Assembly (NCBI RefSeq): GCF_001636295.1
Contig: NZ_CP014209.1
Coordinates: 1,612,001-1,676,000, forward strand
Length of the DNA: 64,000 nucleotides
Direction of reading: 5' to 3'
From: Isoptericola dokdonensis DS-3
GTDB taxonomy: Bacteria; Actinomycetota; Actinomycetes; Actinomycetales; Cellulomonadaceae
Part shown: piece after piece, positions 45,341 to 55,943 of the stretch
Layout of the letters: each line of letters starts with the position of its first letter
Numbering within the stretch: position 1 is the stretch's first letter
Made by a program: the position numbers and the translations under genes
Notes under the pieces: generated by a model
Told to the model about the DNA's origin: nothing
The model's input: the letters and a program-made list of their open reading frames with translations, nothing else
Databases searched by the model: none

Positions 45341-47830
45341 ATGACCTCGAGCACCACGTCCACCGGCACCGACTGGCGCGCCACCGGCGTCGCCGAGCTG
45401 TCGGACACCGACGTCGAGCGCCTCGACCAGTGGTGGCGTGCCGCGAACTACCTGTCGATCGGGCAGATCTACCTGCTCGACAACCCGCTCCTGCGCGAGG
45501 AGCTGACCCGCGACCACGTGAAGCCCCGGCTGCTCGGCCACTGGGGCACCACGCCGGGCCTGAACTTCCTCTACGCGCACCTCAACCGGGCGATCCGGGA
45601 GCGGGAGCAGTCGACGATCTACGTGGCCGGTCCGGGGCACGGCGGTCCGGGCCTGGTGGCGAACACCTACCTGGAGGGCACCTACTCGGAGATCTACTCC
45701 GACGTCACGCAGGACGACGAGGGTCTGCGCCGGCTGTTCCGGCAGTTCTCGTTCCCCGGCGGCATCCCGAGCCACGTGGCCCCGGAGACCCCGGGCTCGA
45801 TCCACGAGGGCGGCGAGCTGGGGTACGCGCTGAGCCACGCGTACGGCGCGGCGTTCGACAACCCGGACCTCCTGGTCGCGGCGGTCGTGGGTGACGGCGA
45901 GGCGGAGACGGGTCCGCTGGCGACGAGCTGGCACTCGAACAAGTTCGTCAACGCCCGCACGGACGGCGTCGTGCTGCCGATCCTGCACCTCAACGGGTAC
46001 AAGATCGCGAACCCGACGGTGCTGGCCCGCATCAGCGACGACGAGCTGCGCGACCTGATGATCGGCTACGGGCACACGCCGTACTTCTTCGTGGGCGGGT
46101 TCGACGGCGAGGACCACGCGGCGGTGCACCGCCGGTTCGCGCAGCTGCTGGACGAGGTGCTGGACCACATCGCCCGCATCAAGGCGGACGCCGCGGCGGG
46201 GAACGACGAGCGGCCGGCCTGGCCGATGATCGTCTTCCGCACCCCCAAGGGGTGGACGTGCCCGCCCGAGATCGACGGGCACAAGACGGAGGACTCGTGG
46301 CGCGCGCACCAGGTGCCGCTGGCGAGCGCGCGGGACACCCCGGAGCACCTGGAGGTGCTGCGGAGCTGGCTGGAGTCGTACCGGCCGCACGAGCTGTTCG
46401 ACGACACCGGTGCGCTGCACGCCGACATCGCCGCGCAGGCACCGACCGGCACGCTGCGCATGAGCGACAACCCGCACGCCAACGGCGGGCTGCTGCTCAA
46501 GGACCTGCGCCTGCCGGACTTCCGCGAGTACGCGGTGGACGTGCCGGCGCCGGGCGGCACGGTCGCGGAGGCGACCCGCGTGCTGGGCCAGTGGCTCACC
46601 GACGTGGTGCGACGCAACCCGGACAACTTCCGGATCTTCGGGCCGGACGAGACGGCGTCGAACCGTCTCCAGGCCGTCTACGAGGTGACGGACAAGCAGT
46701 GGAACGCGGACTTCTACGGGCCCGACGTCGACGAGCACCTGGCTCGTGCGGGGCGGGTCATGGAGATGCTGAGCGAGCACCAGTGCCAGGGCTGGCTGGA
46801 GGGCTACCTGCTCACCGGGCGGCATGGCCTGTTCACCAGCTACGAGGCGTTCATCCACATCGTCGACTCGATGTTCAACCAGCACGCCAAGTGGCTGAAG
46901 GTCACCAACCACATCCCGTGGCGGCGGCCGGTGGCGAGCCTCAACTACCTGCTGTCCAGCCACGTGTGGCGGCAGGACCACAACGGGTTCAGCCACCAGG
47001 ACCCGGGGTTCATCGACCACGTGGTGAACAAGAAGGCCGAGATCGTGCGGGTGTACCTGCCGCCGGACGCCAACACCCTGCTGTCCACCTACGACCACTG
47101 CCTGCGCAGCCGCCAGTACGTGAACGTCGTGGTGGCGGGCAAGCAGCCGGCGCCCCAGTTCCTGTCGATGGACGAGGCGATCGCGCACTGCACGCGGGGC
47201 CTGGGCATCTGGGAGTGGGCGGGCACGGAGGTGCCGGGCGAGGACCCGGACGTCGTGCTGGGGTGCGCCGGCGACGTGCCGACGCTGGAGGTGCTGGCCG
47301 CGGCCGACATCCTGCGCCGCGAGCTGCCGGACCTCAAGGTGCGGGTGGTGAACGTCGTGGACCTCATGCGGCTGCAGGACGAGCACGAGCACCCGCACGG
47401 GATGTCGGACAAGGACTTCGACGGCCTCTTCACGTCGGACCGACCGGTGATCTTCAACTACCACGGCTACCCGTGGCTGATCCACCGGCTGACGTACCGC
47501 CGTCGGAACCACTCGAACATCCACGTGCGGGGGTACAAGGAGGAGGGCACGACGACGACGCCGTTCGACATGGCGATGCTCAACGACGTCGACCGCTACC
47601 ACCTGGTCCTCGACGTGATCGACCGGGTGCCGGGTCTGGGGTCGAAGGTCGCGGGGTTCAGGCAGCGGATGGTGGACGCGCGGCTGGCCGCCCGCCAGTA
47701 CACCCGCGAGCACGGGGAGGACGTCCCCGAGGTGCGCGACTGGGTGTGGCCGGACGCCGGCGACACGGCGACGGGACAGGGTGGCCCGCAGTACGACGCC
47801 GCGGCGACCACGGGCGGCGACAACGAGTGA
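45341..47830 (+). CDS. xfp: Xylulose-5-phosphate/fructose-6-phosphate phosphoketolase
   Basis: Thiamine-diphosphate enzyme splitting xylulose-5-P or fructose-6-P with phosphate to acetyl phosphate plus glyceraldehyde-3-P or erythrose-4-P; 829 aa. Motifs: [70 protein letters not shown] and ThDP-binding [18 protein letters not shown]. The ATG at 45341 has AGGGAG 7 nt upstream; an in-frame GTG 21 nt earlier is less likely. The neighbouring pta and ackA use its acetyl phosphate, giving ATP. Confidence 0.97.
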   Translation: MTSSTTSTGTDWRATGVAELSDTDVERLDQWWRAANYLSIGQIYLLDNPLLREELTRDHVKPRLLGHWGTTPGLNFLYAHLNRAIREREQSTIYVAGPGHGGPGLVANTYLEGTYSEIYSDVTQDDEGLRRLFRQFSFPGGIPSHVAPETPGSIHEGGELGYALSHAYGAAFDNPDLLVAAVVGDGEAETGPLATSWHSNKFVNARTDGVVLPILHLNGYKIANPTVLARISDDELRDLMIGYGHTPYFFVGGFDGEDHAAVHRRFAQLLDEVLDHIARIKADAAAGNDERPAWPMIVFRTPKGWTCPPEIDGHKTEDSWRAHQVPLASARDTPEHLEVLRSWLESYRPHELFDDTGALHADIAAQAPTGTLRMSDNPHANGGLLLKDLRLPDFREYAVDVPAPGGTVAEATRVLGQWLTDVVRRNPDNFRIFGPDETASNRLQAVYEVTDKQWNADFYGPDVDEHLARAGRVMEMLSEHQCQGWLEGYLLTGRHGLFTSYEAFIHIVDSMFNQHAKWLKVTNHIPWRRPVASLNYLLSSHVWRQDHNGFSHQDPGFIDHVVNKKAEIVRVYLPPDANTLLSTYDHCLRSRQYVNVVVAGKQPAPQFLSMDEAIAHCTRGLGIWEWAGTEVPGEDPDVVLGCAGDVPTLEVLAAADILRRELPDLKVRVVNVVDLMRLQDEHEHPHGMSDKDFDGLFTSDRPVIFNYHGYPWLIHRLTYRRRNHSNIHVRGYKEEGTTTTPFDMAMLNDVDRYHLVLDVIDRVPGLGSKVAGFRQRMVDARLAARQYTREHGEDVPEVRDWVWPDAGDTATGQGGPQYDAAATTGGDNE

Positions 47831-47838
47831 CGGCCCGC

Positions 47839-47876
47839 GCTGACGTCGCAGGTGCGCGGGCACCTGCGACGTCAGC
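47839..47876 (+). terminator. Hairpin between xfp and pta
   Basis: GCTGACGTCGCAGGTGC-GCGG-GCACCTGCGACGTCAGC: perfect 17-bp arms with a tetraloop, 8 nt past the xfp stop. It should separate or reduce transcription into pta. Confidence 0.8.
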
Positions 47877-47974
47877 ACCCTCGTGACCGTTCTCACCGCG
47901 TCGGACGTCGGCGTGGCGCGGCACGATGGGGTGCAATGGGTGCACCGACCCAGGGCGATCAGGACAGGTGGCCA

Positions 47975-50089
47975 GTGAGCACACGCAGCATCTACATCGC
48001 GTCTCCCGAGGGGGACACCGGCAAGTCGACCGTGGCGCTGGGCGTCCTGGAGCTGCTGGTCCGCCAGGTGCAGCGGGTCGGGGTGTTCCGGGCGGTCTCG
48101 CGGGTGCCGGACCGGCCGTCCGCGGCGGGCGGCCAGGTGCGCGACCACGTCCTGGAGACGATGCTCGCCCACGACGGCGTCGACCTCACGTACGCGGAGA
48201 CGGTCGGCGTGACGTACGACGAGGTGCACGCGGACCCGGAGGCCGCGCTGGCGCGGATCGTGGACCGGTACCACGCGGTCGCCGCGAAGTGCGACGCCGT
48301 GGTCGTCCTCGGCACGGACTACACGGACGTGTCCGGCGCGACCGAGCTGGCGTTCAACGCGCGCGTCGCGGCGAACCTCGACTCCCCCGTCCTGCTCGTC
48401 GTGTCGGGCCGTGACCGTGACCTGGAGGACGTGACGACGCTCGCGCGGCTCTCCCTGGCGGAGCTGCGGGCGAACCACGCGCAGCCGATCGCTGTCGTCG
48501 TCAACCGGGCGGAGGGCGCGGTGGCCGACGCGGACCGCGCGACCCGCGCCCGGCTCTCGGGCGAGGACCTGCCGACCTGGGTGATCCCGGAGGAACCGTT
48601 CCTCACGGCGCCGACGATCGCGCAGCTCACCGAGGCCGTGGACGGCACGCTGCTGCTCGGCGACAAGGACCTCATGGCGCGCGAGGCGCTGGACGTGATC
48701 GTGGGCGCGATGACGTTCGAGAACCTGCTGGGCCGGCTGGCCGACGGCACGGTCGTCATCACGCCGGGCGACCGTACGGACGTGCTCCTGGGGATGCTGG
48801 CGGTGCAGGCGGCGCCCCGGTTCCCGTCGTTGGCGGGCGTCATCCTCACCGGCGGCTACCGGCCGACGGGTCGCTCCGGCCAGCTCGCGGCGGCGCTGCA
48901 GCCGAACGTCCCGATCGTCCTCACCGAGCGGGACACGTACGAGGTGGCGCGGGCGGCGAGCCGCACCCGGGGCGCGATGACGGCGACGGCGCAGCGCAAG
49001 CACGACGTGGCGCGCGCGATGTTCGAGCAGCGGGTGGACGGCGACGAGCTGCTGGCCCGGCTCGCGGTCGAGCGGACGCCGGTGGTGACGCCGCTGATGT
49101 TCGAGCACGAGCTGATGGAGCGGGCGCGCGCGGACCGTCGCACCGTGGTGCTGCCCGAGGGCGACGACGACCGGATCCTGCGCGCGGCCTCCACGGTGCT
49201 GGCCCGCGGGATCGCGGACCTGGTGATCCTGGGCGACGAGACGGTGATCCGTGCCCGCGCCACGGCGCTCGGCCTGGACGTCTCCGCCGCCCGGGTGCTG
49301 TCGCCGCACGACGCCGAGCACGTGGAGCGGTTCGCCGCCGAGTACGCGCGGCTGCGCGCGCACAAGGGCATGACGGTGGAGCGGGCGCGGGAGATCGTCA
49401 CCGACGTGTCGTACTTCGGCACGATGATGGTCCACCTCGGCCTCGCCGACGGCATGGTCTCGGGGGCGGCGCACACGACGGCCCACACCATCCGGCCGTC
49501 GTTCGAGATCATCAAGACCCGCCCCGGGGTCTCGGTCGTGTCGTCGGTGTTCCTCATGTGCCTGCCCGACCGGGTGCTGGCGTACGGCGACTGCGCGGTC
49601 AACCCCGACCCGACGGCGGAGCAGCTCGCCGACATCGCGGCGTCCTCCGCGCAGACGGCCGCGCAGTTCGGCGTCGAGCCGCGCGTCGCGATGCTCTCCT
49701 ACTCGACCGGCACCTCCGGCTCCGGCGCCGACGTGGACAAGGTGCGCACCGCCACGGAGCTGGTCCGCGAGCGCCACCCCGAGCTGAACGTGGAGGGCCC
49801 GATCCAGTACGACGCGGCCGTCGACGCGTCGGTCGCGGCGTCGAAGCTGCCGGAGTCGTCGGTGGCGGGCCGGGCGAGCGTCTTCGTGTTCCCCGACCTC
49901 AACACGGGCAACAACACGTACAAGGCCGTGCAGCGGTCGGCGGGCGCGGTCGCGATCGGGCCGGTGCTCCAGGGCCTCAACAAGCCGGTCAACGACCTGT
50001 CCCGCGGGGCGCTGGTCGCCGACATCGTCAACACCGTCGCCATCACCGCGATCCAGGCGCAGGGCGCCACGAACGGAGAGTCCGCATGA
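47975..50089 (+). CDS. pta: Phosphate acetyltransferase
   Basis: 704 aa, long (class II) form. N-terminal P-loop domain of the BioD-like type ([18 protein letters not shown]), central DRTGG domain (about residues 215-330), C-terminal PTA/PTB catalytic domain ([80 protein letters not shown]). Interconverts acetyl-CoA and acetyl phosphate. GTG 47975 follows an AGGTGG; an in-frame ATG 39 nt upstream, with a CACGAT box before it, is an alternative leaderless start. Confidence 0.95.
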   Translation: MSTRSIYIASPEGDTGKSTVALGVLELLVRQVQRVGVFRAVSRVPDRPSAAGGQVRDHVLETMLAHDGVDLTYAETVGVTYDEVHADPEAALARIVDRYHAVAAKCDAVVVLGTDYTDVSGATELAFNARVAANLDSPVLLVVSGRDRDLEDVTTLARLSLAELRANHAQPIAVVVNRAEGAVADADRATRARLSGEDLPTWVIPEEPFLTAPTIAQLTEAVDGTLLLGDKDLMAREALDVIVGAMTFENLLGRLADGTVVITPGDRTDVLLGMLAVQAAPRFPSLAGVILTGGYRPTGRSGQLAAALQPNVPIVLTERDTYEVARAASRTRGAMTATAQRKHDVARAMFEQRVDGDELLARLAVERTPVVTPLMFEHELMERARADRRTVVLPEGDDDRILRAASTVLARGIADLVILGDETVIRARATALGLDVSAARVLSPHDAEHVERFAAEYARLRAHKGMTVERAREIVTDVSYFGTMMVHLGLADGMVSGAAHTTAHTIRPSFEIIKTRPGVSVVSSVFLMCLPDRVLAYGDCAVNPDPTAEQLADIAASSAQTAAQFGVEPRVAMLSYSTGTSGSGADVDKVRTATELVRERHPELNVEGPIQYDAAVDASVAASKLPESSVAGRASVFVFPDLNTGNNTYKAVQRSAGAVAIGPVLQGLNKPVNDLSRGALVADIVNTVAITAIQAQGATNGESA

Positions 50090-51357
50090 GCATCGTCCCG
50101 GAGGCCGAGCGGCCCAACCCGTACAGCGCGTACGGCGCGCACGGGTCGGTGCTGGTGCTGAACTCGGGGTCGTCGTCGCTGAAGTACCAGCTGGTGAACC
50201 CGGTGGGCGGGGAGGCGATCGCGGCGGGCACGGTGGAGCGGATCGGCGAGCCGTCGGGCATCGTCACGCACACCTTCGCCGGCAACCGGACGCGCCGCGA
50301 GCTGGAGGTGCCCGACCACGGCGAGGCGCTGCGGCTCGCGCTGGGGATGTTCGACGAGATCGGCCCGCGCCTGGCGGACGCCGGGATCTACGCGGTCGGG
50401 CACCGGGTGGTGCACGGCGGGGCGGAGTTCTCGGGGCCGGTCGTGGTGGACGACGCCATCATCGACCGCATCGAGGCCCTCGTCCCCCTGGCGCCGCTGC
50501 ACAACCCCGCGAACGTCCAGGGCATCCGGGTGGCCCGCGAGCTGCTGGGCGACGTGCCGCACGTCGCGGTGTTCGACACGGCGTTCTTCCAGGGCCTGCC
50601 GCCGGCGGCGTACACGTACGCGATCGACCGCGAGGTGGCCACCGAGCACGGGGTGCGCCGGTACGGGTTCCACGGCACGAGCCACCAGTACGTGGCGGGC
50701 AAGGTGGCGCGCGTGCTGGGCCGGCGGGTGCAGGACCTCAACACGATCGTGCTGCACCTGGGCAACGGGGCGTCGGCGTCGGCCGTCAGGGGCGGGGTGC
50801 CGGTCGACACGTCGATGGGTCTGACGCCGCTGGAGGGGCTCGTCATGGGCACGCGGTCGGGGGACGTGGACCCCGGGGTGCTCTTCCACCTGGCGCGCAA
50901 CGCGGGGCTCGGCGTCGACGAGCTGGACACGCTGCTCAACAAGCGCTCCGGGGTGCTGGGGCTGTCCGGGGTCAACGACTTCCGCGAGCTGCGCTCCCTC
51001 ATCGACGCCGGCGACGAGGACGCGCAGCTGGCGTTCGACGTGTACATCCACCGGCTGCGCAAGTACGTCGGCGCGTACGCGGCGCTGCTGGGCCGGGTGG
51101 ACGTCATCGCGTTCACCGCGGGCGTCGGGGAGAACGACGTCGACGTGCGTGCCGCCGTGTGCGCGGACCTGGAGGGTCTGGGCATCGCCGTCGACCCGGA
51201 GCGCAACGCGCAGCGGGGTGGTGAGCGGATCGTCTCCCCCGACTGGGCGCAGACCCTGGTCATGGTGATCCCGACGATGGAGGAGCTGGCGATCGCCCGG
51301 CAGTGCGTGGAGGCCGTGGACCACCTCGAGCCGCCGCGGGCGGTCACCGCCGGCTGA
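50086..51357 (+). CDS. ackA: Acetate kinase
   Basis: Makes ATP and acetate from acetyl phosphate; 423 aa. Motifs: [87 protein letters not shown] overlap with pta. The last 14 bp overlap the 3' end of the convergent gluconokinase-like gene. Confidence 0.97.
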   Translation: MSIVPEAERPNPYSAYGAHGSVLVLNSGSSSLKYQLVNPVGGEAIAAGTVERIGEPSGIVTHTFAGNRTRRELEVPDHGEALRLALGMFDEIGPRLADAGIYAVGHRVVHGGAEFSGPVVVDDAIIDRIEALVPLAPLHNPANVQGIRVARELLGDVPHVAVFDTAFFQGLPPAAYTYAIDREVATEHGVRRYGFHGTSHQYVAGKVARVLGRRVQDLNTIVLHLGNGASASAVRGGVPVDTSMGLTPLEGLVMGTRSGDVDPGVLFHLARNAGLGVDELDTLLNKRSGVLGLSGVNDFRELRSLIDAGDEDAQLAFDVYIHRLRKYVGAYAALLGRVDVIAFTAGVGENDVDVRAAVCADLEGLGIAVDPERNAQRGGERIVSPDWAQTLVMVIPTMEELAIARQCVEAVDHLEPPRAVTAG

Positions 51358-51871
51358 GGGGCGTCCGGGTCCGGACGAGCCAGTCGACGACGAGCTCGAC
51401 GACGACGTCGGGCGGGAGCGCCGTGTCCACGGCGAGCCCGTCCTCGTCGGCCGCGAGAGGTTCGAGCGTGGCGAGCTGGGACGGCAGGAGCGACGGCGGC
51501 ACGAGGTGGCCGGCGCGGCCGCCGATCCGGTCGTGGATCAGGTCGGGGTTGCCGGTGAGGTGCACGAACCGGACCGGGCCGGCCTCCCGCAGCCGGTCGC
51601 GGTCGGCGCGGCGGAGCGCGGGGCAGGCGACGACGACGGAGCGCCCGACGGCGGTGGCGGCGGCGAGGTGCTGTCCGAGCGCGTCCGGCCGGGGCCGCGC
51701 GCGGGGGTCGCCGCCGGCGAACCCGATGCCGAGGCGGCCGACGAGGAGCTCGGCGATGGTCGACTTCCCCGCTCCGGCGACGCCCATCACGACGAGGTGA
51801 CCGACCAGGAGCGGACGGGCGACGCCGCGGTGCGGCGGGCCGAACGCCGTGGTGGCGAAACCGGCTTCCAT
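51344..51871 (-). CDS. Decayed gluconokinase-like protein
   Basis: 175 aa, clearly related to the intact gntK at 53426. P-loop [12 protein letters not shown] is kept and the C-terminal half ([40 protein letters not shown]) aligns. But the gluconate-binding block DEFHPxxNxxKMxxGxPLxDxDRxPWL is replaced by a shorter, unrelated [20 protein letters not shown], and CSALKRxYRD reads [10 protein letters not shown]. Likely inactive as a gluconokinase or altered in substrate. GAGGAG supports the ATG at 51871. Overlaps ackA tail-to-tail. Confidence 0.8.
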   Translation of the reverse strand: MEAGFATTAFGPPHRGVARPLLVGHLVVMGVAGAGKSTIAELLVGRLGIGFAGGDPRARPRPDALGQHLAAATAVGRSVVVACPALRRADRDRLREAGPVRFVHLTGNPDLIHDRIGGRAGHLVPPSLLPSQLATLEPLAADEDGLAVDTALPPDVVVELVVDWLVRTRTPLSRR

Positions 51872-51926
51872 GGGCAACTCCTCGTCGTGGGAGCGCGACC
51901 ACACCGCGCGCAGCACGAGCGTGACG

Positions 51927-51964
51927 CATTGATAGCACCTTCCGCAAGGAAGGTGCTATCAATG
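51927..51964. promoter_or_regulatory. Perfect 38-bp palindrome, GntR-type operator candidate
   Basis: CATTGATAGCACCTTCC-GCAA-GGAAGGTGCTATCAATG, 17-bp perfect arms. Core ATTGATAGCA-N16-TGCTATCAAT is shared with 54062-54097, including the 16-bp spacing. Located between the gntP stop and the start of the decayed gntK, so it may regulate the latter and also act as the gntP terminator. Confidence 0.75.
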
Positions 51965-51996
51965 AATCGAGTCACGTCCCGGTACTTCACCCCGCC

Positions 51997-53376
51997 TCAG
52001 ACGACGGCGAACACCGCACCGGCGATCGCGAAGCCCATCACGCCGATCGCCGTCTCCATGACGGTCCACGTGCGCAGCGTCGTCTTGACGTCCATGTCGA
52101 AGAACCGGCCGACCAGCCAGAAGCCCGAGTCGTTGACGTGGCTGAGCACCACGGACCCGGCGGCGACCGCGACCACGATCGCGGCGGTCTCCAGCGAGCC
52201 GAACCCGCCGGCCGCGACGGCCGGGGCGATGAGCCCTGCTGCGGTGGTGAGCGCGACCGTGGCGGAGCCCTGCGCCACGCGCAGCACGGCGGCGATGACG
52301 AAGCCCGCGACGATGACGGGCAGGCCGAGATCGCTCAGCGCCTCGGCGAGGGCGTCACCGATCCCGGAGGAGCGCAGGACGCCGCCGAACATGCCGCCCG
52401 CACCGGTGATGAGGATGACGGAGCAGACGGGACCGAGCGCGCCGTCGAGGGTCTTCTCCAGCGCGGTCTTCTCGACGCCGCGACGACGTCCCAGCACCCA
52501 GGCCGCGACCAGGACGGAGATCAGCAGCGCGACCGGCGTGGAGCCGATGAGCCCGGCCCAGGCGACCAGCGTCGAGTCGCCGTCGACCCAGCCCGCGGAC
52601 GCGGCGGCCGCGAGCCCGGTGTTGGCGAAGATGAGCACGAGCGGCAGCAGGAGGATGCCGACGACGGTCCCGAAGCGGGGCGGGTTCGCCTCCTGCACCT
52701 CGTCGGCGCGCCCGAGGATCTCCGGCACGGGGAGCTCGATGCGGCGGCCCGTCACCCGACCGAACAGGTAGGCGGTGACGTACCAGGTGGGGATCGCGAC
52801 GACGAGCCCGAGCAGCAGCACCATGCCGACGTTCGCCCCGAGGAACTCCGACGCCGCGACGGGGCCGGGGTGCGGCGGCACGTAGATGTGCATGACGGAG
52901 AACGCACCGGCGACGGGCAGGCCGTAGAGCAGCAGCGACCCGCCCAGGCGGCGCGCCACCGAGAACATGATCGGCAGCATGACCACGAGGCCGGCGTCGA
53001 AGAAGATCGGGAACCCGAAGATCAGGGACGCGACGCCGAGCGCGAGGGGCGCACGCTTCTCCCCGAAGCTGTCGATGAGCACGTCGGTCATCACCTGGGC
53101 GCCGCCGCTCGTCTCGATCAGACGACCCAGCATCGCGCCGAGGCCGACCAGCAGCGCCACCGACGCGAGCGTCGAGCCGAACCCGTCGAGCAGCACGTCG
53201 ACGATCCCGCCGGCGGGCAGGCCCGTCGCGATCGCCGTGAGGAGGCTGACGAGCACGAGCGCGAGGAACGCGTGCAGGCGGAGCTTGATGATGAGGACGA
53301 GCAGCAGCGCGACGGCTGCGGCGGCGATGCCCAGCAGCGGGCCGGCCGTGAGGGTCTGGGTCCAGTCGTCGGTCAT
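51997..53376 (-). CDS. gntP: Gluconate:H+ symporter, GntP family
   Basis: 459 aa with 12 or so membrane helices. GntP markers: LRLHAFLALVLVSLLTAIATG, GFGSTLASVALLVGLGAMLG, FGFPIFFDAGLVVMLPI, YVPPHPGPVAASEFLGANVG, QGSATVALTTAAGLIAP and SHVNDSGFWLVGRFFDMD. Imports gluconate for phosphorylation by the GntK encoded just upstream (49-bp gap). ATG at 53376. Confidence 0.95.
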   Translation of the reverse strand: MTDDWTQTLTAGPLLGIAAAAVALLLVLIIKLRLHAFLALVLVSLLTAIATGLPAGGIVDVLLDGFGSTLASVALLVGLGAMLGRLIETSGGAQVMTDVLIDSFGEKRAPLALGVASLIFGFPIFFDAGLVVMLPIMFSVARRLGGSLLLYGLPVAGAFSVMHIYVPPHPGPVAASEFLGANVGMVLLLGLVVAIPTWYVTAYLFGRVTGRRIELPVPEILGRADEVQEANPPRFGTVVGILLLPLVLIFANTGLAAAASAGWVDGDSTLVAWAGLIGSTPVALLISVLVAAWVLGRRRGVEKTALEKTLDGALGPVCSVILITGAGGMFGGVLRSSGIGDALAEALSDLGLPVIVAGFVIAAVLRVAQGSATVALTTAAGLIAPAVAAGGFGSLETAAIVVAVAAGSVVLSHVNDSGFWLVGRFFDMDVKTTLRTWTVMETAIGVMGFAIAGAVFAVV

Positions 53377-53425
53377 GGGGACCTTCCGGTGCGTCGTTGC
53401 GGTCAGGTGGTCGGGGTACGGACGG

Positions 53426-53989
53426 TCAGGTTCGGTCGAGCCAGGCGAGGACGGTCTCGACGATCTCGTCCGGCGTGGCGGTGACGTCGACGACGACGCC
53501 GTCCTCGTCGTCGGCGAGCGGCTCGAGGTCGGCGAGCTGGGACGGCAGCAGCGTGGGCGGCATGAAGTGCCCGCTGCGCTCACCGATGCGGCCGGCGAGC
53601 AGCTCGGCGCTGCCGTCGAGGTGGACGAACCGCACGGTGCCGTGGGCGGAGCGCAGCACGTCCCGGTAGGTGCGCTTGAGCGCGGAGCAGGTGACGACGG
53701 CGGCGTGGCCGGCGTCCGCCTCGCTGCTCAGCCAGTCCCGGATCGCCGCGAGCCACGGCGCACGGTCGGCGTCGGTGAGCGGGGTGCCGGCGGACATCTT
53801 GGCGATGTTGGCGGCGGGGTGGAACTCGTCGGCCTCGGCGAGCACGAGGTCGAGGCGGGCGGCGAGGCGACCGGCGACGGTGGTCTTGCCGGAGCCTGCG
53901 ACACCCATGACGACGAGGTGCTCGGCGCTGCGGTGGCCGCTGTCGTCCTGGTGCCCGGCGGGCGCGGGGCGGGTGACGTCGGTGTCCAT
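53426..53989 (-). CDS. gntK: Gluconokinase
   Basis: Phosphorylates gluconate to 6-phosphogluconate; 187 aa. Walker A MGVAGSGKTT, substrate block EADEFHPAANIAKMSAGTPL then TDADRAPWLAAI, CSALKRTYRDVLR, and GHFMPPTLLPSQLADLEPL. First gene of a leftward gntK-gntP operon, divergent from gntR. The ATG is supported by AGGAAG about 11 nt upstream. Confidence 0.94.
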   Translation of the reverse strand: MDTDVTRPAPAGHQDDSGHRSAEHLVVMGVAGSGKTTVAGRLAARLDLVLAEADEFHPAANIAKMSAGTPLTDADRAPWLAAIRDWLSSEADAGHAAVVTCSALKRTYRDVLRSAHGTVRFVHLDGSAELLAGRIGERSGHFMPPTLLPSQLADLEPLADDEDGVVVDVTATPDEIVETVLAWLDRT

Positions 53990-54061
53990 GTGGGTCGACT
54001 TCCTTGTCCTGGGCTGTCCGGCGACGGCGCCGTGCCGTCGATCGTCTCACGAGGATGGACC

Positions 54062-54097
54062 ATTGATAGCACCTTTGGCAAAAATGATGCTACCAAT
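54062..54097. promoter_or_regulatory. GntR-type operator between gntK and gntR
   Basis: ATTGATAGCA-N16-TGCTACCAAT, matching the 51927-51964 palindrome in sequence and spacing with one change. It lies in the divergent gap, over a possible minus-strand promoter (TTGCCA at about 54082-54077 and a downstream CATCCT box), and upstream of the gntR -10. Confidence 0.7.
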
Positions 54098-54119
54098 CGT
54101 GCGGAGCACCGGCGCGCAC

Positions 54120-54125
54120 TAGGCT
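54120..54125 (+). promoter_or_regulatory. -10 box (TAGGCT) of gntR, leaderless
   Basis: Ends 7 nt before the gntR ATG at 54133; no ribosome site is present. Confidence 0.6.
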
Positions 54126-54132
54126 CGGCGCC

Positions 54133-54831
54133 ATGACCGTCCCCGCCCTGCACGAGAGCGTGCTCGACGCGCTCGGTCGTGCCGTCACCAGCGGCGACGT
54201 CCCCACCGGCACCTCCCTCACCCTCGAGGGCATCAGCGCCGAGCACGGCGTGTCCCGCACCGTGGCGCGCGAGGTCATGCGGGCGCTCGAAGGGCTCGGG
54301 CTCGTCCGCTCCCGGCGCCGGGTCGGGATCGTCGTCCTCGGCATCGAGTCCTGGAACGTCCTCGACACGCGGGTCATCCGGTGGCGGCTCCAGGGCCCCG
54401 GCCGCGACGCCCAGCTCCGCAGCCTCACCGAGCTCCGCCACGCCGTCGAACCCCTCGCCGCCGCCGGCGCGGCCCGCCACGCCGCACCCGCCGTGCGCGG
54501 CGAGCTCCTGGACCTCGCCCAGCGCATGCGCCGCACCGGCGAGGACGGCGACCTCGAGACGTTCCTCGCCCTCGACATCCGCATGCACGAGCTGCTGCTG
54601 CGCTCCAGCGGCAACGAGCTCTTCGGCAGCCTCGCCGACGTCGTCGCCGAGGTCCTCGCGGGCCGCACCCACCTCGGCCTCATGCCCGCCTCCCCCGTCC
54701 CCGAGGCCCTCGACCAGCACGAGGCCGTCGCCCGCGCCGTCGCCGCGGGCGACCCGGGGGCGGCACAGGCCGCCATGAGCGCCCTCGTCGGCGAGGTGCA
54801 GCAGACCCTGACCGACGGACCCGCCCGATGA
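54133..54831 (+). CDS. GntR/FadR-family regulator of gluconate genes
   Basis: 232 aa. N-terminal winged HTH (LTLEGISAEHGVSRTVAREV, MRALEGLGLVRSRRRVGIVV) and C-terminal all-helical FCD ligand domain (about residues 95-220) with metal/ligand-type residues in LDIRMHELLLRSSGNEL and LDQHEAVARAVAAGD. Divergent from gntK-gntP, so it most likely represses them until gluconate or 6-phosphogluconate binds. ATGA overlap with the next gene. Confidence 0.9.
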   Translation: MTVPALHESVLDALGRAVTSGDVPTGTSLTLEGISAEHGVSRTVAREVMRALEGLGLVRSRRRVGIVVLGIESWNVLDTRVIRWRLQGPGRDAQLRSLTELRHAVEPLAAAGAARHAAPAVRGELLDLAQRMRRTGEDGDLETFLALDIRMHELLLRSSGNELFGSLADVVAEVLAGRTHLGLMPASPVPEALDQHEAVARAVAAGDPGAAQAAMSALVGEVQQTLTDGPAR

Positions 54832-55943
54832 CGGTCCTGCTCGACCCGCCGGCCTGGCCCGCCCACGACCGCCTCTGGTCGCACCTCGTGTCCGACACCT
54901 CGCTGCACGAGCTGCGGTCCTTCGCCCGTGCCGTCGGCGTCCCCGACCGCGGCTTCGACCTCGACCACTACGACGTCCCCGCCGAGCGGTACGACGACCT
55001 CGTCGCCGCCGGCGCCGTGCCGCTCGACGGCGGCACGCTCGCCCGGCGCCTCGCCGCGTCCGGGCTGCGGGTACCCGGCCACGAACGCCGACGGGCGTAC
55101 CGCGGCACGCTGCTCGACCGCTGGGACCCGCTGTGGCGCCACGAGGCTGCCGCCGCGCACCACCTGGCCGTCGGGACGGACCTCGTCGACCGCTGGCGCG
55201 AGCCGCACCGCGTCTACCACTCCCGGCTGCACCTCGCCGACGTCCTCGACCGGCTCGACGAGCTCGTCGCCGACGGCGCACCCGGCTCCCCCTGGCACGC
55301 CGCGGTCGCACTGTGGTTCCACGACGCGGTGCACGACGGCGCCACCCCGGCCGACGAGGACGCCTCCGCCGCGCTGGTCGGCGACCTGCTCGGCCCCCTG
55401 GTCGGTGTGGCGCACCCGGCGGTCGACGCCGCGCCCGACCCTCGCGCCGGCGCACGTGCCGGAGCCGACGCTGCGGGCCGGCCCGCACCGCTCACCGCGG
55501 CCGACGTGGCCGAGGTCGCCCGGCTGGTGCGGCTCACGGCCGGTCACGACCCCGCCCCGGACGACGCGATCGGCGCCCTGGTGAGCGACGCCGACCTCGC
55601 CGTGCTCGGCGCCCCGCCCGCCCGCTACGCGCGGTACGTCGCCCAGGTGCGTGCCGAGTACGGGCACGTCCCCGACGCCGCGTTCCGCCGCGGTCGCGGC
55701 GCCGTCGTCGACCACCTGCTCGCCCTGCACGACGGGCCCGGACTCTTCCGCACGGCTGCGGGACGGCACCGCTGGTCGCACGCCGCCGGGACGAACCTGC
55801 GCACCGAGGCCGCCGGGCTCTCCCGCGACGCCGCTGGGCCCACGCACGGGTCAGGGTCCGGGGCCGACGGCGGCCAGGGCTCGGGCAGCACGACCGCGGA
55901 CGGGTCCCGTCCCGAGGGCCACGACAGGGACGAGGACGCGTGA
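54828..55943 (+). CDS. DUF4031-HD-domain fusion protein
   Basis: 371 aa. Residues 1 to about 85 match DUF4031 (VLLDPPAWPAHDRLWSHLVS, FDLDHYDVPAERYDDLVAAG). Residues about 110-330 resemble a metal-dependent HD-superfamily hydrolase (YHSRLHLADVLDRLDEL and ALWFHDAVHD with the HD pair, VSDADLAVLGAPPARYARYV later). The final 50 residues are disordered Gly/Ser/Asp-rich. Such HD proteins are predicted nucleotide phosphohydrolases; substrate unknown. Coupled by 4-nt overlaps to gntR and ydcF-like genes. Confidence 0.8.
   Translation: MTVLLDPPAWPAHDRLWSHLVSDTSLHELRSFARAVGVPDRGFDLDHYDVPAERYDDLVAAGAVPLDGGTLARRLAASGLRVPGHERRRAYRGTLLDRWDPLWRHEAAAAHHLAVGTDLVDRWREPHRVYHSRLHLADVLDRLDELVADGAPGSPWHAAVALWFHDAVHDGATPADEDASAALVGDLLGPLVGVAHPAVDAAPDPRAGARAGADAAGRPAPLTAADVAEVARLVRLTAGHDPAPDDAIGALVSDADLAVLGAPPARYARYVAQVRAEYGHVPDAAFRRGRGAVVDHLLALHDGPGLFRTAAGRHRWSHAAGTNLRTEAAGLSRDAAGPTHGSGSGADGGQGSGSTTADGSRPEGHDRDEDA

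Noticed and set aside
47839..47876. Regulatory RNA or riboswitch ahead of pta
   Set aside because: It is a simple perfect 17-bp hairpin right after xfp, with no aptamer-like conserved blocks; best read as a terminator.
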